Source: Allobranchiibius huperziae (lineage in GTDB: Bacteria; Actinomycetota; Actinomycetes; Actinomycetales; Dermatophilaceae). From it: a stretch of DNA of 64,000 nucleotides. The stretch is taken from NCBI RefSeq assembly GCF_013410455.1, contig NZ_JACCFW010000001.1, forward strand, positions 2,372,929 to 2,436,928. Direction: 5' to 3'. A program made the position numbers and the translations under genes. The notes under the pieces were generated by a model that saw nothing but the letters and a program-made list of their open reading frames with translations, was not told the DNA's origin and did not search any database. Numbering within the stretch: position 1 is the first letter of the stretch; each line of letters begins with the position of its first letter. Below, one piece after another: positions 8,786 through 17,666 of the stretch.

Positions 8786-9208
8786 TCACGGTTGTCGCTC
8801 CAAGTAGTCGGCGGTCAACTGGTCCATCTTGCGGCCCTGCACCAGTGCCGTGATCCACAGCGCGAGGAAGATCACCCCCACCACGAACATCAGCGGCACC
8901 ACGAAAACCGCGGCCAGCGTAGCGATCTGGACCACCCAACCCAGCGCGACACCCCAGGGGCGACGCATCGTTCCCGCCGTGACGATGCACAGCACCGCCA
9001 GCACGCCACCCACCCAGAGGTACGCCGGGTGGCCGACGCCGTCACGCGACTTGGCGATCGCGTACGCCACCAGCCCACCGAGCAGGACCACTACGACCTG
9101 GAAGGCGACCACGACGGCGGCCAGCCGACGGGTCATCCGGTCGCCCACGCCGTAGAGCAGCACGCCGCCGGGTGCGACCCGGTGGCCGGAGGTGTCCGTG
9201 CCGCTCAC
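8786..9208 (-). CDS. DUF4233 family membrane protein
   Basis: 140 residues with four hydrophobic segments after a short polar N-terminus. The family typically follows folC in actinobacteria and has no known function. The GTG start overlaps the folC stop (GTGA), so translation is probably coupled. C-terminal LWITALVQGRKMDQLTADYL is a family-like ending. Confidence 0.85.
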   Translation of the reverse strand: MSGTDTSGHRVAPGGVLLYGVGDRMTRRLAAVVVAFQVVVVLLGGLVAYAIAKSRDGVGHPAYLWVGGVLAVLCIVTAGTMRRPWGVALGWVVQIATLAAVFVVPLMFVVGVIFLALWITALVQGRKMDQLTADYLERQP

Positions 9209-10596
9209 GTGTCGGTCGACCCGAGCAGCGCGCGCACCTCGGCCGCCGTGACCACGGATCCGGTCGCGAGCACCCCGCCCGCGACGCCGCCCTCGTCGGC
9301 GAGCTCGGCGGCCCGGTCCAGGGCCTCGGGAAGGCTCGGCACGACGAAGACCCGGTCCTCACCGAAGATCTCGGTGGCCAGCTCCCCCAGCCGGTCGGGG
9401 TTCGTCGCCCGCTCGGATCGCGTACGGGTCACGACGATCTCGTCGAGCACCGGTTCGAGCGTCTGGAGGATGGCGTCGGCGTCCTTGTCCTGCAGGATCG
9501 CCACGACGCCGACGAGCTTGGCGAAGTTGAACGAGTCCTCCAGCGCGTCGCGCAGCGCCCGAGCGCCGGCGGGGTTGTGCGCGGCATCGACGAGCACGGT
9601 CGGTGAGCGCCGCACGATCTCCAGGCGCCCCGGCGAGGTGACCCGCTCGAGCGCCTCGCGCAGCACGTCGATGTCGAGCGGCTGCTCCCCGCCGCCGACG
9701 AACGCCTCGACCGCCGCGATCGCGGTGACGACGTTGTGCGCCTGATGGTCGCCGAAGAGCGGCAGGAACAGGTCGTTGTAGTCGCCGGCGAGACCACGGA
9801 CCGACACCTGCTGACCGCCGACCGCCTGGTCCCTGGCCAGCACGGAGAACTGCTCGTCCTCGCTGACGACGGTGGCGCCGACCTCCTGGGCGCGCTCGGC
9901 GATCAGCTCGTGCACGTCGGGCTCCTGGCGACCGACGACGGCGATAGCGCCCGCCTTGACGATGTCGCGCTTCTCGAGGGTGATCTCCTCGATGGTGTTG
10001 CCGAGCAGCCGCTGGTGGTCGATGTCGATCGGGGTGATGACCGCGACCTGGCCGTCGGCGACGTTCGTGGCGTCCCACCGGCCGCCGAGCCCGACCTCGA
10101 CGATGGCGACGTCGACGGGCGCGTCGGCGAACGCGGCGTACGCCATCACCACCAGCAGCTCGAAGTACGTCGTGCGCGGCTCGCCGACCTCGGCCGCCCG
10201 CTGGTCGACCAGCCGCACGTACGGCAGCACGTCGTCGTACGTCGCGACGAAGCGTTCGGGGTCGATCGGTTTGCCGTTCAACGCGATCCGCTCGCGGATG
10301 TCGTGCAGGTGCGGTGAGGTGAACCGCCCCGTCGACAGGCCCATCTCGCGCAGGATGCGCTCGATGAAGCGCGTCGTGCTCGTCTTGCCGTTGGTGCCGG
10401 TCAGGTGGATCACCGGGAAGGTGCGCTGCGGCTCGCCCAGCAGCTCCATGACCTGCACGACGCGCTGCAGCGACGGCTCCGGCGTGCTCTCGGGGGTGCG
10501 GGCCAGGATCTCCCTCTCGACCTCGTGCAGCCGCTTGCGCAACTCCAACTGGGCCTCGGCCTCGCGCGCCGCTGCGTCGGGACGCCCGCTGCTCAT
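9205..10596 (-). CDS. folC: Folylpolyglutamate synthase / dihydrofolate synthase
   Basis: 463 residues. The Mur-ligase-like P-loop is GTNGKTSTTRF near residue 72, followed by GRFTSPHLHDIRERI, the folate/omega-loop region. The C-terminal domain carries VDAAHNPAGARAL. It adds glutamate to dihydropteroate and folates. AGGAGGAC precedes the ATG, and this start overlaps the GNAT stop by 4 bp (ATGA). The 3' end overlaps DUF4233 (GTGA), so it is the middle of a tightly coupled set. Confidence 0.96.
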   Translation of the reverse strand: MSSGRPDAAAREAEAQLELRKRLHEVEREILARTPESTPEPSLQRVVQVMELLGEPQRTFPVIHLTGTNGKTSTTRFIERILREMGLSTGRFTSPHLHDIRERIALNGKPIDPERFVATYDDVLPYVRLVDQRAAEVGEPRTTYFELLVVMAYAAFADAPVDVAIVEVGLGGRWDATNVADGQVAVITPIDIDHQRLLGNTIEEITLEKRDIVKAGAIAVVGRQEPDVHELIAERAQEVGATVVSEDEQFSVLARDQAVGGQQVSVRGLAGDYNDLFLPLFGDHQAHNVVTAIAAVEAFVGGGEQPLDIDVLREALERVTSPGRLEIVRRSPTVLVDAAHNPAGARALRDALEDSFNFAKLVGVVAILQDKDADAILQTLEPVLDEIVVTRTRSERATNPDRLGELATEIFGEDRVFVVPSLPEALDRAAELADEGGVAGGVLATGSVVTAAEVRALLGSTDT

Positions 10597-11105
10597 ACGT
10601 CCTCCTTCAGCACGCGGCGCACCCAGATGCTGTCCGGCACACCGGAACCCGCTGTCTCCCGCTCGTAGAACTCGAAACCGAAGTGCGCGTAGAAGCCCGC
10701 GGCGTTCTCGTTGCCGTCCAGGTAGGACAGGACCATGCTCTTCCATCCGTCGTCGGTCGCACGGCTGATCGCCGTGCGCAGCAGCCGCGAACCCACGCCG
10801 CTGCCCTGGTGCTCGGGGAGCACGTAGAGCTTCCAGAGGGCGATCTCGTCGCCGAGGGGCCCGACCACGGACACCCCGATGATCTGATCCCCGACCGCGG
10901 CGACCGTCGCCCGACCGGACCGGATGGCCGGGATGGTGGCGTCCGCGGTCCACCACTTCGCCAGGCCCATCGCCACGTAGTCGTCGCCCGCGATGGGGCC
11001 GTACGTGCTGGGCCAGGTCTGCCGTCCCACCTCGATGACCCCGAGAAGATCGTCCCCGACCGCCTCGCGGATCCGGACGCGCTGCGACACCTCCGCCGCG
11101 GTCAT
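10593..11105 (-). CDS. GNAT family N-acetyltransferase
   Basis: 170 residues with a complete GNAT fold. Motif A is [20 protein letters not shown] near residue 95, and the substrate half has [17 protein letters not shown]. Substrate is unknown. The ATG overlaps the ileS stop and its own stop overlaps the folC start (ATGA at both junctions), so it is translated with them. Its place between ileS and folC could be incidental or could mean acetylation of a translation-related target; the sequence does not decide. Confidence 0.88.
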   Translation of the reverse strand: MTAAEVSQRVRIREAVGDDLLGVIEVGRQTWPSTYGPIAGDDYVAMGLAKWWTADATIPAIRSGRATVAAVGDQIIGVSVVGPLGDEIALWKLYVLPEHQGSGVGSRLLRTAISRATDDGWKSMVLSYLDGNENAAGFYAHFGFEFYERETAGSGVPDSIWVRRVLKEDV

Positions 11106-14100
11106 CGCGGACCTCCCGGTCGGCTCGGCACACTGACGGCGATGGTGACCTTCTTGCCGTCCCCGAGCTGTACGACGGTCCCGCCGGGCAGCTCGTGCCC
11201 CGCGCCGGCGGCACCGAACTGCACGGCCAGGGTCTCGCCCATGATCAGCGACTGGTGGGCGACCACGGCCTGCCACACGTCGTCGTCACCGGCGACCGAC
11301 AGGCTGATCCGGTCGCTCACGTCCAGGCCCGCCTCACGGCGTTCCTGCTGCACTGCGCGGATCACGTCGCGGGCCAGCCCTTCCGCGCGCAGCTCGTCGG
11401 TCACCGCGGTGTCGAGCACGATGAAGCCACTACCTGGTAGCCCGGAGAGCATGGCCGGCACCTGGGTGGATGCCGCGTCGCCGGACACGACCGTCTCCAG
11501 GGTGTACTCACCCTCGAGCAGGGCGAGGCCGCCACTGGTCACGGAGCCGTCCTCGGCCACCGACCAGTCGCCGGACTTGCTGCCCTTGATGGCCTGCTGC
11601 ACGGCCCGGCCGAGACGCGGACCAGCGGCTCGGGCGTTCACCGAGAGTCGCTGCGTGACGCCGTACTCCTCCTGGGTGGCGTCCGCCAGGTCGGCGAGCC
11701 GCACCTCGCGCACGTTGACCTCGTCGGCGATGACCCCGGTGAAATCGGCCAGCGCCTCCGGGTTGGGCACGACGACAGTGACGCTCGGCAGCGGCAGCCG
11801 GACGCGCAGCTGGTGGGCCTTGCGCAGGCTGGAGGTGGTCGAGCAGATCGCTCGCGCCCGGTCCATCGCCTCGACCAGCGCTTCGTCCCGGGGCAGGTCG
11901 TCCGCGGTCGGCCAGTCGGTCAGGTGCACCGACCGGCCACCGGTGAGCCCGCGCCAGATCTGCTCGGCCTCGAAGGGCAGCAGCGGCGCCGCGACCCGGG
12001 TCAGCACCTCCAGCGCGGTGTAGAGCGTGTCGAACGCCGCGTGCGTGGCCTCGGAACCTCGGGCCTCCGAGTCCCAGAAACGCTCCCGGGACCGGCGGAT
12101 GTACCAGTTGGTGAGGACGTCGAGGAAGCCGCCGACGCTGTCGCAGGCTCCCGCGATGTCGTAGACGTCGAGCTGGGCCTGGGTCGTGTCGACCAGGTCG
12201 CGCAGCTTGGCCAGCAGGTAGCGGTCCAGCACGTCGGTGCTGGCGGTCGACCACTTCGCCTCGTAGCCGGCCGCATTCGCGTAGAGGCTGAAGAAGTACC
12301 AGCTGCTCCACAGCGGCATCATCACCTGGCGCACACCGTCGCGGATGCCCTGCTCGGTCACGACCAGGTTGCCGCCGCGCAGGATCGGGCTGGCCATGAG
12401 GAACCAGCGCATCGCGTCGGCGCCGTCGCGGTCGAAGACCTCGGACACGTCGGGGTAGTTGCCGATCGACTTCGACATCTTGGCGCCGTCGGAGCCGAGG
12501 ACGATGCCATGGCAGATGACCGACTTGAACGCCGGCCGGTCGAAGAGCCCGGTCGCCAGCACGTGCAACGTGTAGAACCAGCCGCGGGTCTGGCCGATGT
12601 ACTCCACGATGAAGTCGCCGGGGAAGTGGTGCTCGAACCACTCGGCGTTCTCGAACGGGTAGTGCACCTGGCCGTAGGGCATCGACCCGGAGTCGAACCA
12701 CACGTCCAGCACGTCGCTCACCCGGCGCATCGTCGAATTCCCGCTGGGGTCATCGGGATTGGGCCTGGTCAGCTCGTCGATGTACGGGCGGTGCAGGTCC
12801 GGCACGCGCTCACCGGTGGTCGGGTCGATCCGCCCCGGCAGCACGCCGAAGTCGCGCTCGAGCTCCTCGAACGATCCGTAGACGTCGATGCGCGGGTGCG
12901 CCGGGTCGTCGGACTTCCACACCGGCACCGGACTGCCCCAGAAGCGGTTTCGGGTGATCGACCAGTCGCGCGCGCCCTCCAGCCACTTGCCGAACTGGCC
13001 GTCCCGCACGCCGCCGGGCACCCAGGTGATCTCCTGGTTGTGCGCGAGCATCCGCTCCTTGATCGCGGTGACCTGCACGAACCAGGACGACACCGCCATG
13101 TAGATGAGCGGGTTGCGGCAGCGCCAGCAGTGCGGGTAGCTGTGGTCGTAGGTCTCACGGCGCAGCAGCACCGTGCCGGGGGTGACCCGGCCGTGCTCGT
13201 CCGCCCCACGGGTCGCGGCCTTGAGGTCGTCGATGATGTGGGAGTTGGCGTCGAAGACCTGCATGCCCTCGTACTCGTCGACCGGCGCGGTGAAGCGACC
13301 GTCGGGGCCGACCGGGATCACCGGCTGCATGCCCTCGCGGTCGGTGACGAGCATGTCCTCCTCACCGAATGCGCCCGCGCTGTGCACGAGCCCGGTGCCG
13401 TCCTCGGTGGTGACGAAGTCGGCCTCGACGACCCGGAAGGCGTTCTCGTGGCCCAGGTAGTAGCCGAAGGGCGGGGTGTAGGTGCGCCCGAGCAGGTCGG
13501 CGCCGGTCAGTCGCTGCACGACGTGGGACTCCCAGTCGGCGTCCGAGGCGCCGAACAGATCCTTGGCGTACGACGCCGCGCGGGCCGCCGCGAGGATGTA
13601 GCGCTCGGTGGTGCCGGTGACATCGGACTCCAGCACGACATAGTCGATGTCCGGGCGCACCATGATCGCCAGGTTGGACGGCAGCGTCCACGGCGTCGTG
13701 GTCCAGATGAGGGCCAACTCCCCTGTCTCCAGACGCAACCCGACAGTGACGGCCGGGTCCTGGCGCATCTGGTAGACGTCGTCGTCCATCCGCAGCTCGT
13801 GGTTGGACAGCGGCGTCTCGTCGTTCCAGCAGTAGGGCAGCACGCGGAAGCCCTCGTAGATGAGGCCCTTGTCGTAGAGCGTCTTGAACGCCCAGGTGAC
13901 CGACTCCATGTACTGCGGGTTGAGGGTCTTGTAGTCGTTCTCGAAGTCCACCCACCGGCCCATCCGGTGCACGTAGGACTCCCACTCCCCCGTGTAGCGC
14001 AGCACCGAGGCGCGCGCCGCGTCGTTGAACTTCTCGACGCCCATGTCGAGGATCTCGTCCTTGGTCTTCAGGCCGAGCTGCTTCATCGCCTCCAGCTCCG

Positions 14101-14434
14101 CCGGGAGCCCGTGGGTGTCCCAGCCGAAGCGTCGTTCGACCCGCTTCCCGCGCATCGTCTGGTAGCGCGGGATGAGGTCCTTGACGTAGCCGGTCAGCAG
14201 GTGGCCGTAGTGCGGCAGACCGTTGGCGAAGGGCGGGCCGTCGTAGAAGACGAACTCGTTGCTGCCGTCCTGGCCGGCATCGCGCTGCTGCACGGAGGCC
14301 TGGAAGGTGTCGTCCTTCGCCCAGTAGTCCAGCACCGCGCCCTCGATGGCCGGGAAGTCCGGGCTGGGTGCGACGCCTGAGCCGGTCGTCGCGGGGGTGC
14401 CGTCGGCGGTGGGATCGACCTTCGGGTAGGTCAT
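11102..14434 (-). CDS. ileS: Isoleucyl-tRNA synthetase, eukaryote-like (IleRS2) type
   Basis: 1110 residues, longer than the roughly 930 of the common bacterial form. The class I signatures are HYGH (residues 75-78, in [13 protein letters not shown]) and KMSKSIGN near residue 650, with a CP1 editing domain between them. The [13 protein letters not shown] context marks the eukaryote-like IleRS2 clade, known for reduced mupirocin sensitivity. It charges tRNA-Ile. The ATG follows GAAGGACG, and the T-box motif in the leader shows control by uncharged tRNA-Ile. It is first gene of an operon running to ndk. Confidence 0.97.
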   Translation of the reverse strand: MTYPKVDPTADGTPATTGSGVAPSPDFPAIEGAVLDYWAKDDTFQASVQQRDAGQDGSNEFVFYDGPPFANGLPHYGHLLTGYVKDLIPRYQTMRGKRVERRFGWDTHGLPAELEAMKQLGLKTKDEILDMGVEKFNDAARASVLRYTGEWESYVHRMGRWVDFENDYKTLNPQYMESVTWAFKTLYDKGLIYEGFRVLPYCWNDETPLSNHELRMDDDVYQMRQDPAVTVGLRLETGELALIWTTTPWTLPSNLAIMVRPDIDYVVLESDVTGTTERYILAAARAASYAKDLFGASDADWESHVVQRLTGADLLGRTYTPPFGYYLGHENAFRVVEADFVTTEDGTGLVHSAGAFGEEDMLVTDREGMQPVIPVGPDGRFTAPVDEYEGMQVFDANSHIIDDLKAATRGADEHGRVTPGTVLLRRETYDHSYPHCWRCRNPLIYMAVSSWFVQVTAIKERMLAHNQEITWVPGGVRDGQFGKWLEGARDWSITRNRFWGSPVPVWKSDDPAHPRIDVYGSFEELERDFGVLPGRIDPTTGERVPDLHRPYIDELTRPNPDDPSGNSTMRRVSDVLDVWFDSGSMPYGQVHYPFENAEWFEHHFPGDFIVEYIGQTRGWFYTLHVLATGLFDRPAFKSVICHGIVLGSDGAKMSKSIGNYPDVSEVFDRDGADAMRWFLMASPILRGGNLVVTEQGIRDGVRQVMMPLWSSWYFFSLYANAAGYEAKWSTASTDVLDRYLLAKLRDLVDTTQAQLDVYDIAGACDSVGGFLDVLTNWYIRRSRERFWDSEARGSEATHAAFDTLYTALEVLTRVAAPLLPFEAEQIWRGLTGGRSVHLTDWPTADDLPRDEALVEAMDRARAICSTTSSLRKAHQLRVRLPLPSVTVVVPNPEALADFTGVIADEVNVREVRLADLADATQEEYGVTQRLSVNARAAGPRLGRAVQQAIKGSKSGDWSVAEDGSVTSGGLALLEGEYTLETVVSGDAASTQVPAMLSGLPGSGFIVLDTAVTDELRAEGLARDVIRAVQQERREAGLDVSDRISLSVAGDDDVWQAVVAHQSLIMGETLAVQFGAAGAGHELPGGTVVQLGDGKKVTIAVSVPSRPGGPR

Positions 14435-14439
14435 GCGGG

Positions 14440-14675
14440 TGCGTCCTTCGGTCTGCGAATCGTCCTCTGCGCTGCCCGAGGACGACGTACGCCGGTCTGT
14501 CACCGGCGACACCGCGGTACCACCCCGCTTGCCGCACGTCTTCCGCGCTGAACGCGAACGGCGTGCGGCCGCTTGTTCCTGAGCTGTGACGGGCTCGTCC
14601 CGTCCGGGTCTACTGGGCGCCGTCGACGCTGTTCTTCCGGAAGCTCGCCGCTGATGACGGCTCGAACGCTGTGTG
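14440..14675 (-). ncRNA. T-box riboswitch leader of ileS
   Basis: The leader carries the T-box motif AAGCGGGGTGGTACCGCGGT (14511-14530). Its TGGT can pair with the ACCA end of uncharged tRNA-Ile. A candidate specifier ATC (14653-14655) sits directly after the first arm (CCGTC) of a stem closed by GACGG, fitting the ultrashort stem I of actinobacterial ileS T-boxes that act on translation. A stem GCCGCACG/CGTGCGGC precedes the T-box motif. Downstream, TCGTCCTC/GAGGACGA can fold ahead of the ribosome-binding site. The 5' boundary is approximate. Confidence 0.85.
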
Positions 14676-14679
14676 AACC

Positions 14680-14685
14680 AGTGTA
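14680..14685 (-). promoter_or_regulatory. Putative -10 (TACACT) of the ileS T-box transcript
   Basis: TACACT lies about 25 nt upstream of the candidate specifier, which would start the RNA just before stem I. No convincing -35 is seen. Confidence 0.5.
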
Positions 14686-14759
14686 CGGCGTCTGCGCGGG
14701 GTCGCCCTCGCGCGGCGCACGGGCGATCCGAGGGACGGTTCTCGACGCAGTGGGGGTTC

Positions 14760-14799
14760 TGCGTTCTCGGCCAGTGCTGCAGTCCTGGCCGAGAACGCA
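14760..14799 (-). terminator. Hairpin terminator after the class I methyltransferase gene
   Basis: A perfect 15-bp stem (TGCGTTCTCGGCCAG and its complement) closes a 10-nt loop, 37 bp beyond the methyltransferase stop. It separates that gene from the ileS promoter region. Confidence 0.8.
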
Positions 14800-14836
14800 A
14801 ACCGACCACCTCGACCCGCACGTCCGGCGGGTCTAC

Positions 14837-15652
14837 TCAGTCCGGCGCGACCGCGACCGCACAGCGCGCGACCGCATCCAGGCTGAAGTCACCGGTCGGC
14901 GAGCCCAGTTCGCGGAACAGCTGCGAGCGCACCGCGGCACGGTGCTGTTCGGACAGGCCGACGCAGTAGGCGCCGGCGGGCCCGACACCCGCGAGGAAGC
15001 CGGACCACAGGTCGTCGAAGTCGTCGTACGCCGCGCTCACGGTCAGCGTGCTCTCGGGCAGCACCGCCCACCCGCCCGCAGCGAACAGATCATCGATCTC
15101 GCCCGCCTGCCCGAAACGCAGGTGGCGCGACTCGTCGGGCGCCGCTGGATCGACCGCGAGCGCGGCATCCCAGAAGGCCCGCAGCATCTGCATGCCTCCC
15201 GCGGCGTCCCAGACACATACCGCCGCCCGTCCCTGCGGCCGCAGCACCCGTCGGAACTGCGCGAGCGCGCGTTGCGGATCGCCCACGAAATGCAGTACCA
15301 ACTGCGCGAGGACAACGTCGACGGACGCGTCGTCGAATGGGATGTCCTCGGCGGACCCGGGACGGACGTCGACACCGGGGTAGCGGGCCGAGCACTCCTG
15401 CACGAACGGGGCGGAGGGGTCGCACGCCATCACCGAGCGGACGCCGAGCCGCTTCACGAGTTCGCCGGTCAATGCACCGGGGCCGCAGCCCACGTCGAGC
15501 ACCGTCAGACCCGCGTTCACGTCGGCGGCGTCCGCGACCAGCGTGGCGAGCGGCCTGGAGTAGCGGCCCATGAAGGAGTCGTAATCACTGCCGGGGATCT
15601 GGAAGCCCCAGCCGCCGTCGACCGGCCCTTGGGGCGATGGTGGAGTCTGCAT
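14837..15652 (-). CDS. Class I SAM-dependent methyltransferase
   Basis: 271 residues. Motif I is VLDVGCGPGALTGEL near residue 48, then ACDPSAPFV (acidic residue after beta 2) and a UbiE/Methyltransf_11-like run with RVLRPQGRAAVCVWD. The substrate is unknown; relatives act on small molecules or lipids. I chose MQTPPSPQGP with GAGG upstream rather than an in-frame ATG at 15736, because the longer form would run into the promoter of the divergent lipoprotein gene. It probably forms a single-gene unit ending at the 15-bp hairpin. Confidence 0.8.
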   Translation of the reverse strand: MQTPPSPQGPVDGGWGFQIPGSDYDSFMGRYSRPLATLVADAADVNAGLTVLDVGCGPGALTGELVKRLGVRSVMACDPSAPFVQECSARYPGVDVRPGSAEDIPFDDASVDVVLAQLVLHFVGDPQRALAQFRRVLRPQGRAAVCVWDAAGGMQMLRAFWDAALAVDPAAPDESRHLRFGQAGEIDDLFAAGGWAVLPESTLTVSAAYDDFDDLWSGFLAGVGPAGAYCVGLSEQHRAAVRSQLFRELGSPTGDFSLDAVARCAVAVAPD

Positions 15653-15733
15653 GCCGCCGTCCTCACCGCGGTGGTCACCGCTCGCCTCGAGCGGGGAATC
15701 CCATGATGCACCCGGACTGCGCTGTGCTGCGCT

Positions 15734-15739
15734 CATACT
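15734..15739 (+). promoter_or_regulatory. -10 element (CATACT) of a probable leaderless lipoprotein transcript
   Basis: CATACT ends 6 nt before the ATG of the lipoprotein gene, which has no Shine-Dalgarno sequence, so transcription would start at the A of ATG. Confidence 0.5.
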
Positions 15740-15745
15740 CGGTCC

Positions 15746-16837
15746 ATGAGGCGCGGGGCGGGTGCGGCGGCAGCCGCGGCGGTCGCCGCCGTCGCCCTCA
15801 CCGGGTGCAGCGTCAGCTTCCACGTCGGTGGCACCCGCTCCGGCACGGCCCGGGCCCCGGTCCCGCCGTCGATCGTGCACGACGGTCGCGTCTCGCTCGA
15901 CTTCCGCCAGACGCCGACCCGTGCCGCCTTCGGGTTGCCAGCCGACCAGAGCTGGCGCGGGTACGAGGCCCGGTACAAACACACCTACGCCCTGTCGATC
16001 ACCCTTCCCGGGGGCGTGCTGCGGCTACCCGCCCACTCGATCGACGGTGACACCGACGACGCGGGCGGTGCCGTCGACACCGACCACAGCCACCGGCCGA
16101 AGTACTTTACGGTCGACGTGCTCTACCCCTCCGAGGACGCGGCGGACACGGCCCTGGCCCAACAGTCGGCGCTGCTCGGCATCTCTCACCGCCCGTCCGC
16201 CTCGGACGCGCTGGTCGACGGATCGCCGTCGCGCGATCTCTTCGTCGAGGTGCAGCGCCAGTCGAGCCTGTCCGCCACGCTGTCGGCTCCCGGAGAGCGC
16301 TACTACTACTTCAGCTTCGACCGGTACGACAACGCTGCCGTCGCCGCCGTCCTGCACGACGGTCGGATGGACGTCGACGCGCGCACGCGACCCAGCCGGG
16401 CGCAGCTGGGCTTCCTCGACGACTACGCCCGGGCGGACATCCAGACGACTCCCCCGTCCAAGGCCCCGGTGGCGCTGACCCTGCGTACGCCGCACGGCAC
16501 GGTGACGCTCGCCGTCGATTCGCTGACCTCGACCTCGGGGCGCGACGCCGACCCGCAGCTCGTCCGCCAGCGCGCGGCCCCCTCCCGCACCAGCACCACG
16601 TGGGTCGGGGCCGTGGCCGAAGCACGCGCCCAACTGGTGCGGGCCGCGCCGGCGCTGGGCCTGGCACCGTCCGCGATCTCTGCTCTGTTCGCCGGTCCCG
16701 CCGACACCGCGCACACGGTCCGGACGACGACGTCGGCGTACGACCTGGAGGTGAGCGTGCAGGCCGATCCGTCCGAGCCCGGCCCGTACGCGGCGAGCAT
16801 CGGCTACCGCTTCACCTGGCGGGATCCCGCAGGTTGA
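15746..16837 (+). CDS. Putative lipoprotein of unknown function
   Basis: 363 residues. The N-terminus is an Ala-rich signal peptide ending in LTGC, so Cys21 should be lipidated and the protein anchored outside the membrane. The rest is soluble, polar and cysteine-free, with two similar modules (one around GVLRLPAHSIDG, one around GTVTLAVDSLTS), which suggests a duplicated beta-rich domain. I do not recognise a family. The gene is convergent with the GAD-like gene, leaving 9 bp between them. Expression is probably from a leaderless promoter. Confidence 0.8.
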   Translation: MRRGAGAAAAAAVAAVALTGCSVSFHVGGTRSGTARAPVPPSIVHDGRVSLDFRQTPTRAAFGLPADQSWRGYEARYKHTYALSITLPGGVLRLPAHSIDGDTDDAGGAVDTDHSHRPKYFTVDVLYPSEDAADTALAQQSALLGISHRPSASDALVDGSPSRDLFVEVQRQSSLSATLSAPGERYYYFSFDRYDNAAVAAVLHDGRMDVDARTRPSRAQLGFLDDYARADIQTTPPSKAPVALTLRTPHGTVTLAVDSLTSTSGRDADPQLVRQRAAPSRTSTTWVGAVAEARAQLVRAAPALGLAPSAISALFAGPADTAHTVRTTTSAYDLEVSVQADPSEPGPYAASIGYRFTWRDPAG

Positions 16838-16846
16838 GCCCGCAGG

Positions 16847-17458
16847 TCAGCGGCGCTGTTGGCCGACCCGCTCGTGGATGAGGTCGAGGTGGCGTACCCC
16901 GTCGCCGCGGTCGAGGTTGTCCGGGTGCACCTTGCCGCCGAGCGCCAGGATCGGGGTGAAGAAGTAGATCTCCCCCTCGCGCAGCTCGCCCTTGCGCTGC
17001 CGGGCGCCCTTGTGCGGCCCGGCGAGGTCGCGCGGGTGCGAGGACGGGCCGGGCAGGTGCTCGCCCAGGAACGCGGCCATGTCGCCGTCGATGACCGTGT
17101 TGGTGTGGAAGTGCGGGTCGAGGCAGGAGATTACGTCGCGCCCGTCGACCCGTTCGTAGTGGTAGACGTGCCCGAAGCTGGTGACGGCGAACGGGACGCT
17201 GGCGACCTGATCGCCGAGCCACACCTGCAGCGTCGACACCCAGTGGCCCGGATCGACGATCGCGAGCGCCTGGTCGCCGTAGAAACCGAGTCCGTAAGCG
17301 CGCCACAGCTCCACGAGCGCGTCCGGCAGGCGCCCCTCGGCGTACTCCAGGAACTGCGGACTCGGGACCCGCACGTCCGCACCCGGAGGGAAGGCCTGCA
17401 CGAAACGGCGTACGGCGGCGCCGATGTCGCTCGCGCGCTGGTCGGACGTCTGGGTCAT
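16847..17458 (-). CDS. GAD-like / Tdi1-type (DUF1851) domain protein
   Basis: 203 residues. The N-terminal half matches the GAD-like domain (PDALVELWRAYGLGFYGDQALAIVDP), and the C-terminal half resembles the Tdi1/DUF1851 domain (DGDMAAFLGEH and EIYFFTPILALGGK). In proteobacteria this pairing is best known from T6SS effector immunity proteins. No T6SS or toxin gene is nearby, so the role here is open. Start MTQTSDQRASD follows GAAGGAGA. It is transcribed away from valS. Confidence 0.7.
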   Translation of the reverse strand: MTQTSDQRASDIGAAVRRFVQAFPPGADVRVPSPQFLEYAEGRLPDALVELWRAYGLGFYGDQALAIVDPGHWVSTLQVWLGDQVASVPFAVTSFGHVYHYERVDGRDVISCLDPHFHTNTVIDGDMAAFLGEHLPGPSSHPRDLAGPHKGARQRKGELREGEIYFFTPILALGGKVHPDNLDRGDGVRHLDLIHERVGQQRR

Positions 17459-17554
17459 GGCGCGGTGTCTCCTTCGGGGGTCGGGCGGGTACGTCGACCG
17501 ACGGTAGTCGATCCCGTCACCGTCGGCGGCGCAGTCGGGAGGGGTGGCGCGGCC

Positions 17555-17602
17555 GGTTGTCAGCGGATTCGCGGTACCCGCGTCACTTCCGCGCTGACAA
17601 CC
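17555..17602. repeat. 48-bp inverted-repeat element, copy C (upstream of valS)
   Basis: Ends GGTTGTCAGCG and CGCTGACAACC are intact; the centre differs from copies A and B. It lies in the 208-bp gap between the divergent GAD-like and valS genes, 64 bp before the valS start, where a transcript terminator would not be expected. Confidence 0.85.
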
Positions 17603-17666
17603 ACGCGCGGCGGCCCGCGGAAAACCCCGGTGAGGGCATCGGCGCACGTCTGGGATCATTGCGGCC

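Noticed and set aside
11813-14380. 855-codon frame opposite ileS
   Set aside because: Antisense shadow of ileS, whose motifs are intact.
15652-15736. Longer methyltransferase start at 15736
   Set aside because: It would place the start codon on the -10 box of the divergent lipoprotein gene; the inner ATG has a GAGG site.
17459-17666. T-box upstream of valS
   Set aside because: No GGTGG-type T-box motif or specifier stem is found; only the 48-bp element is there.
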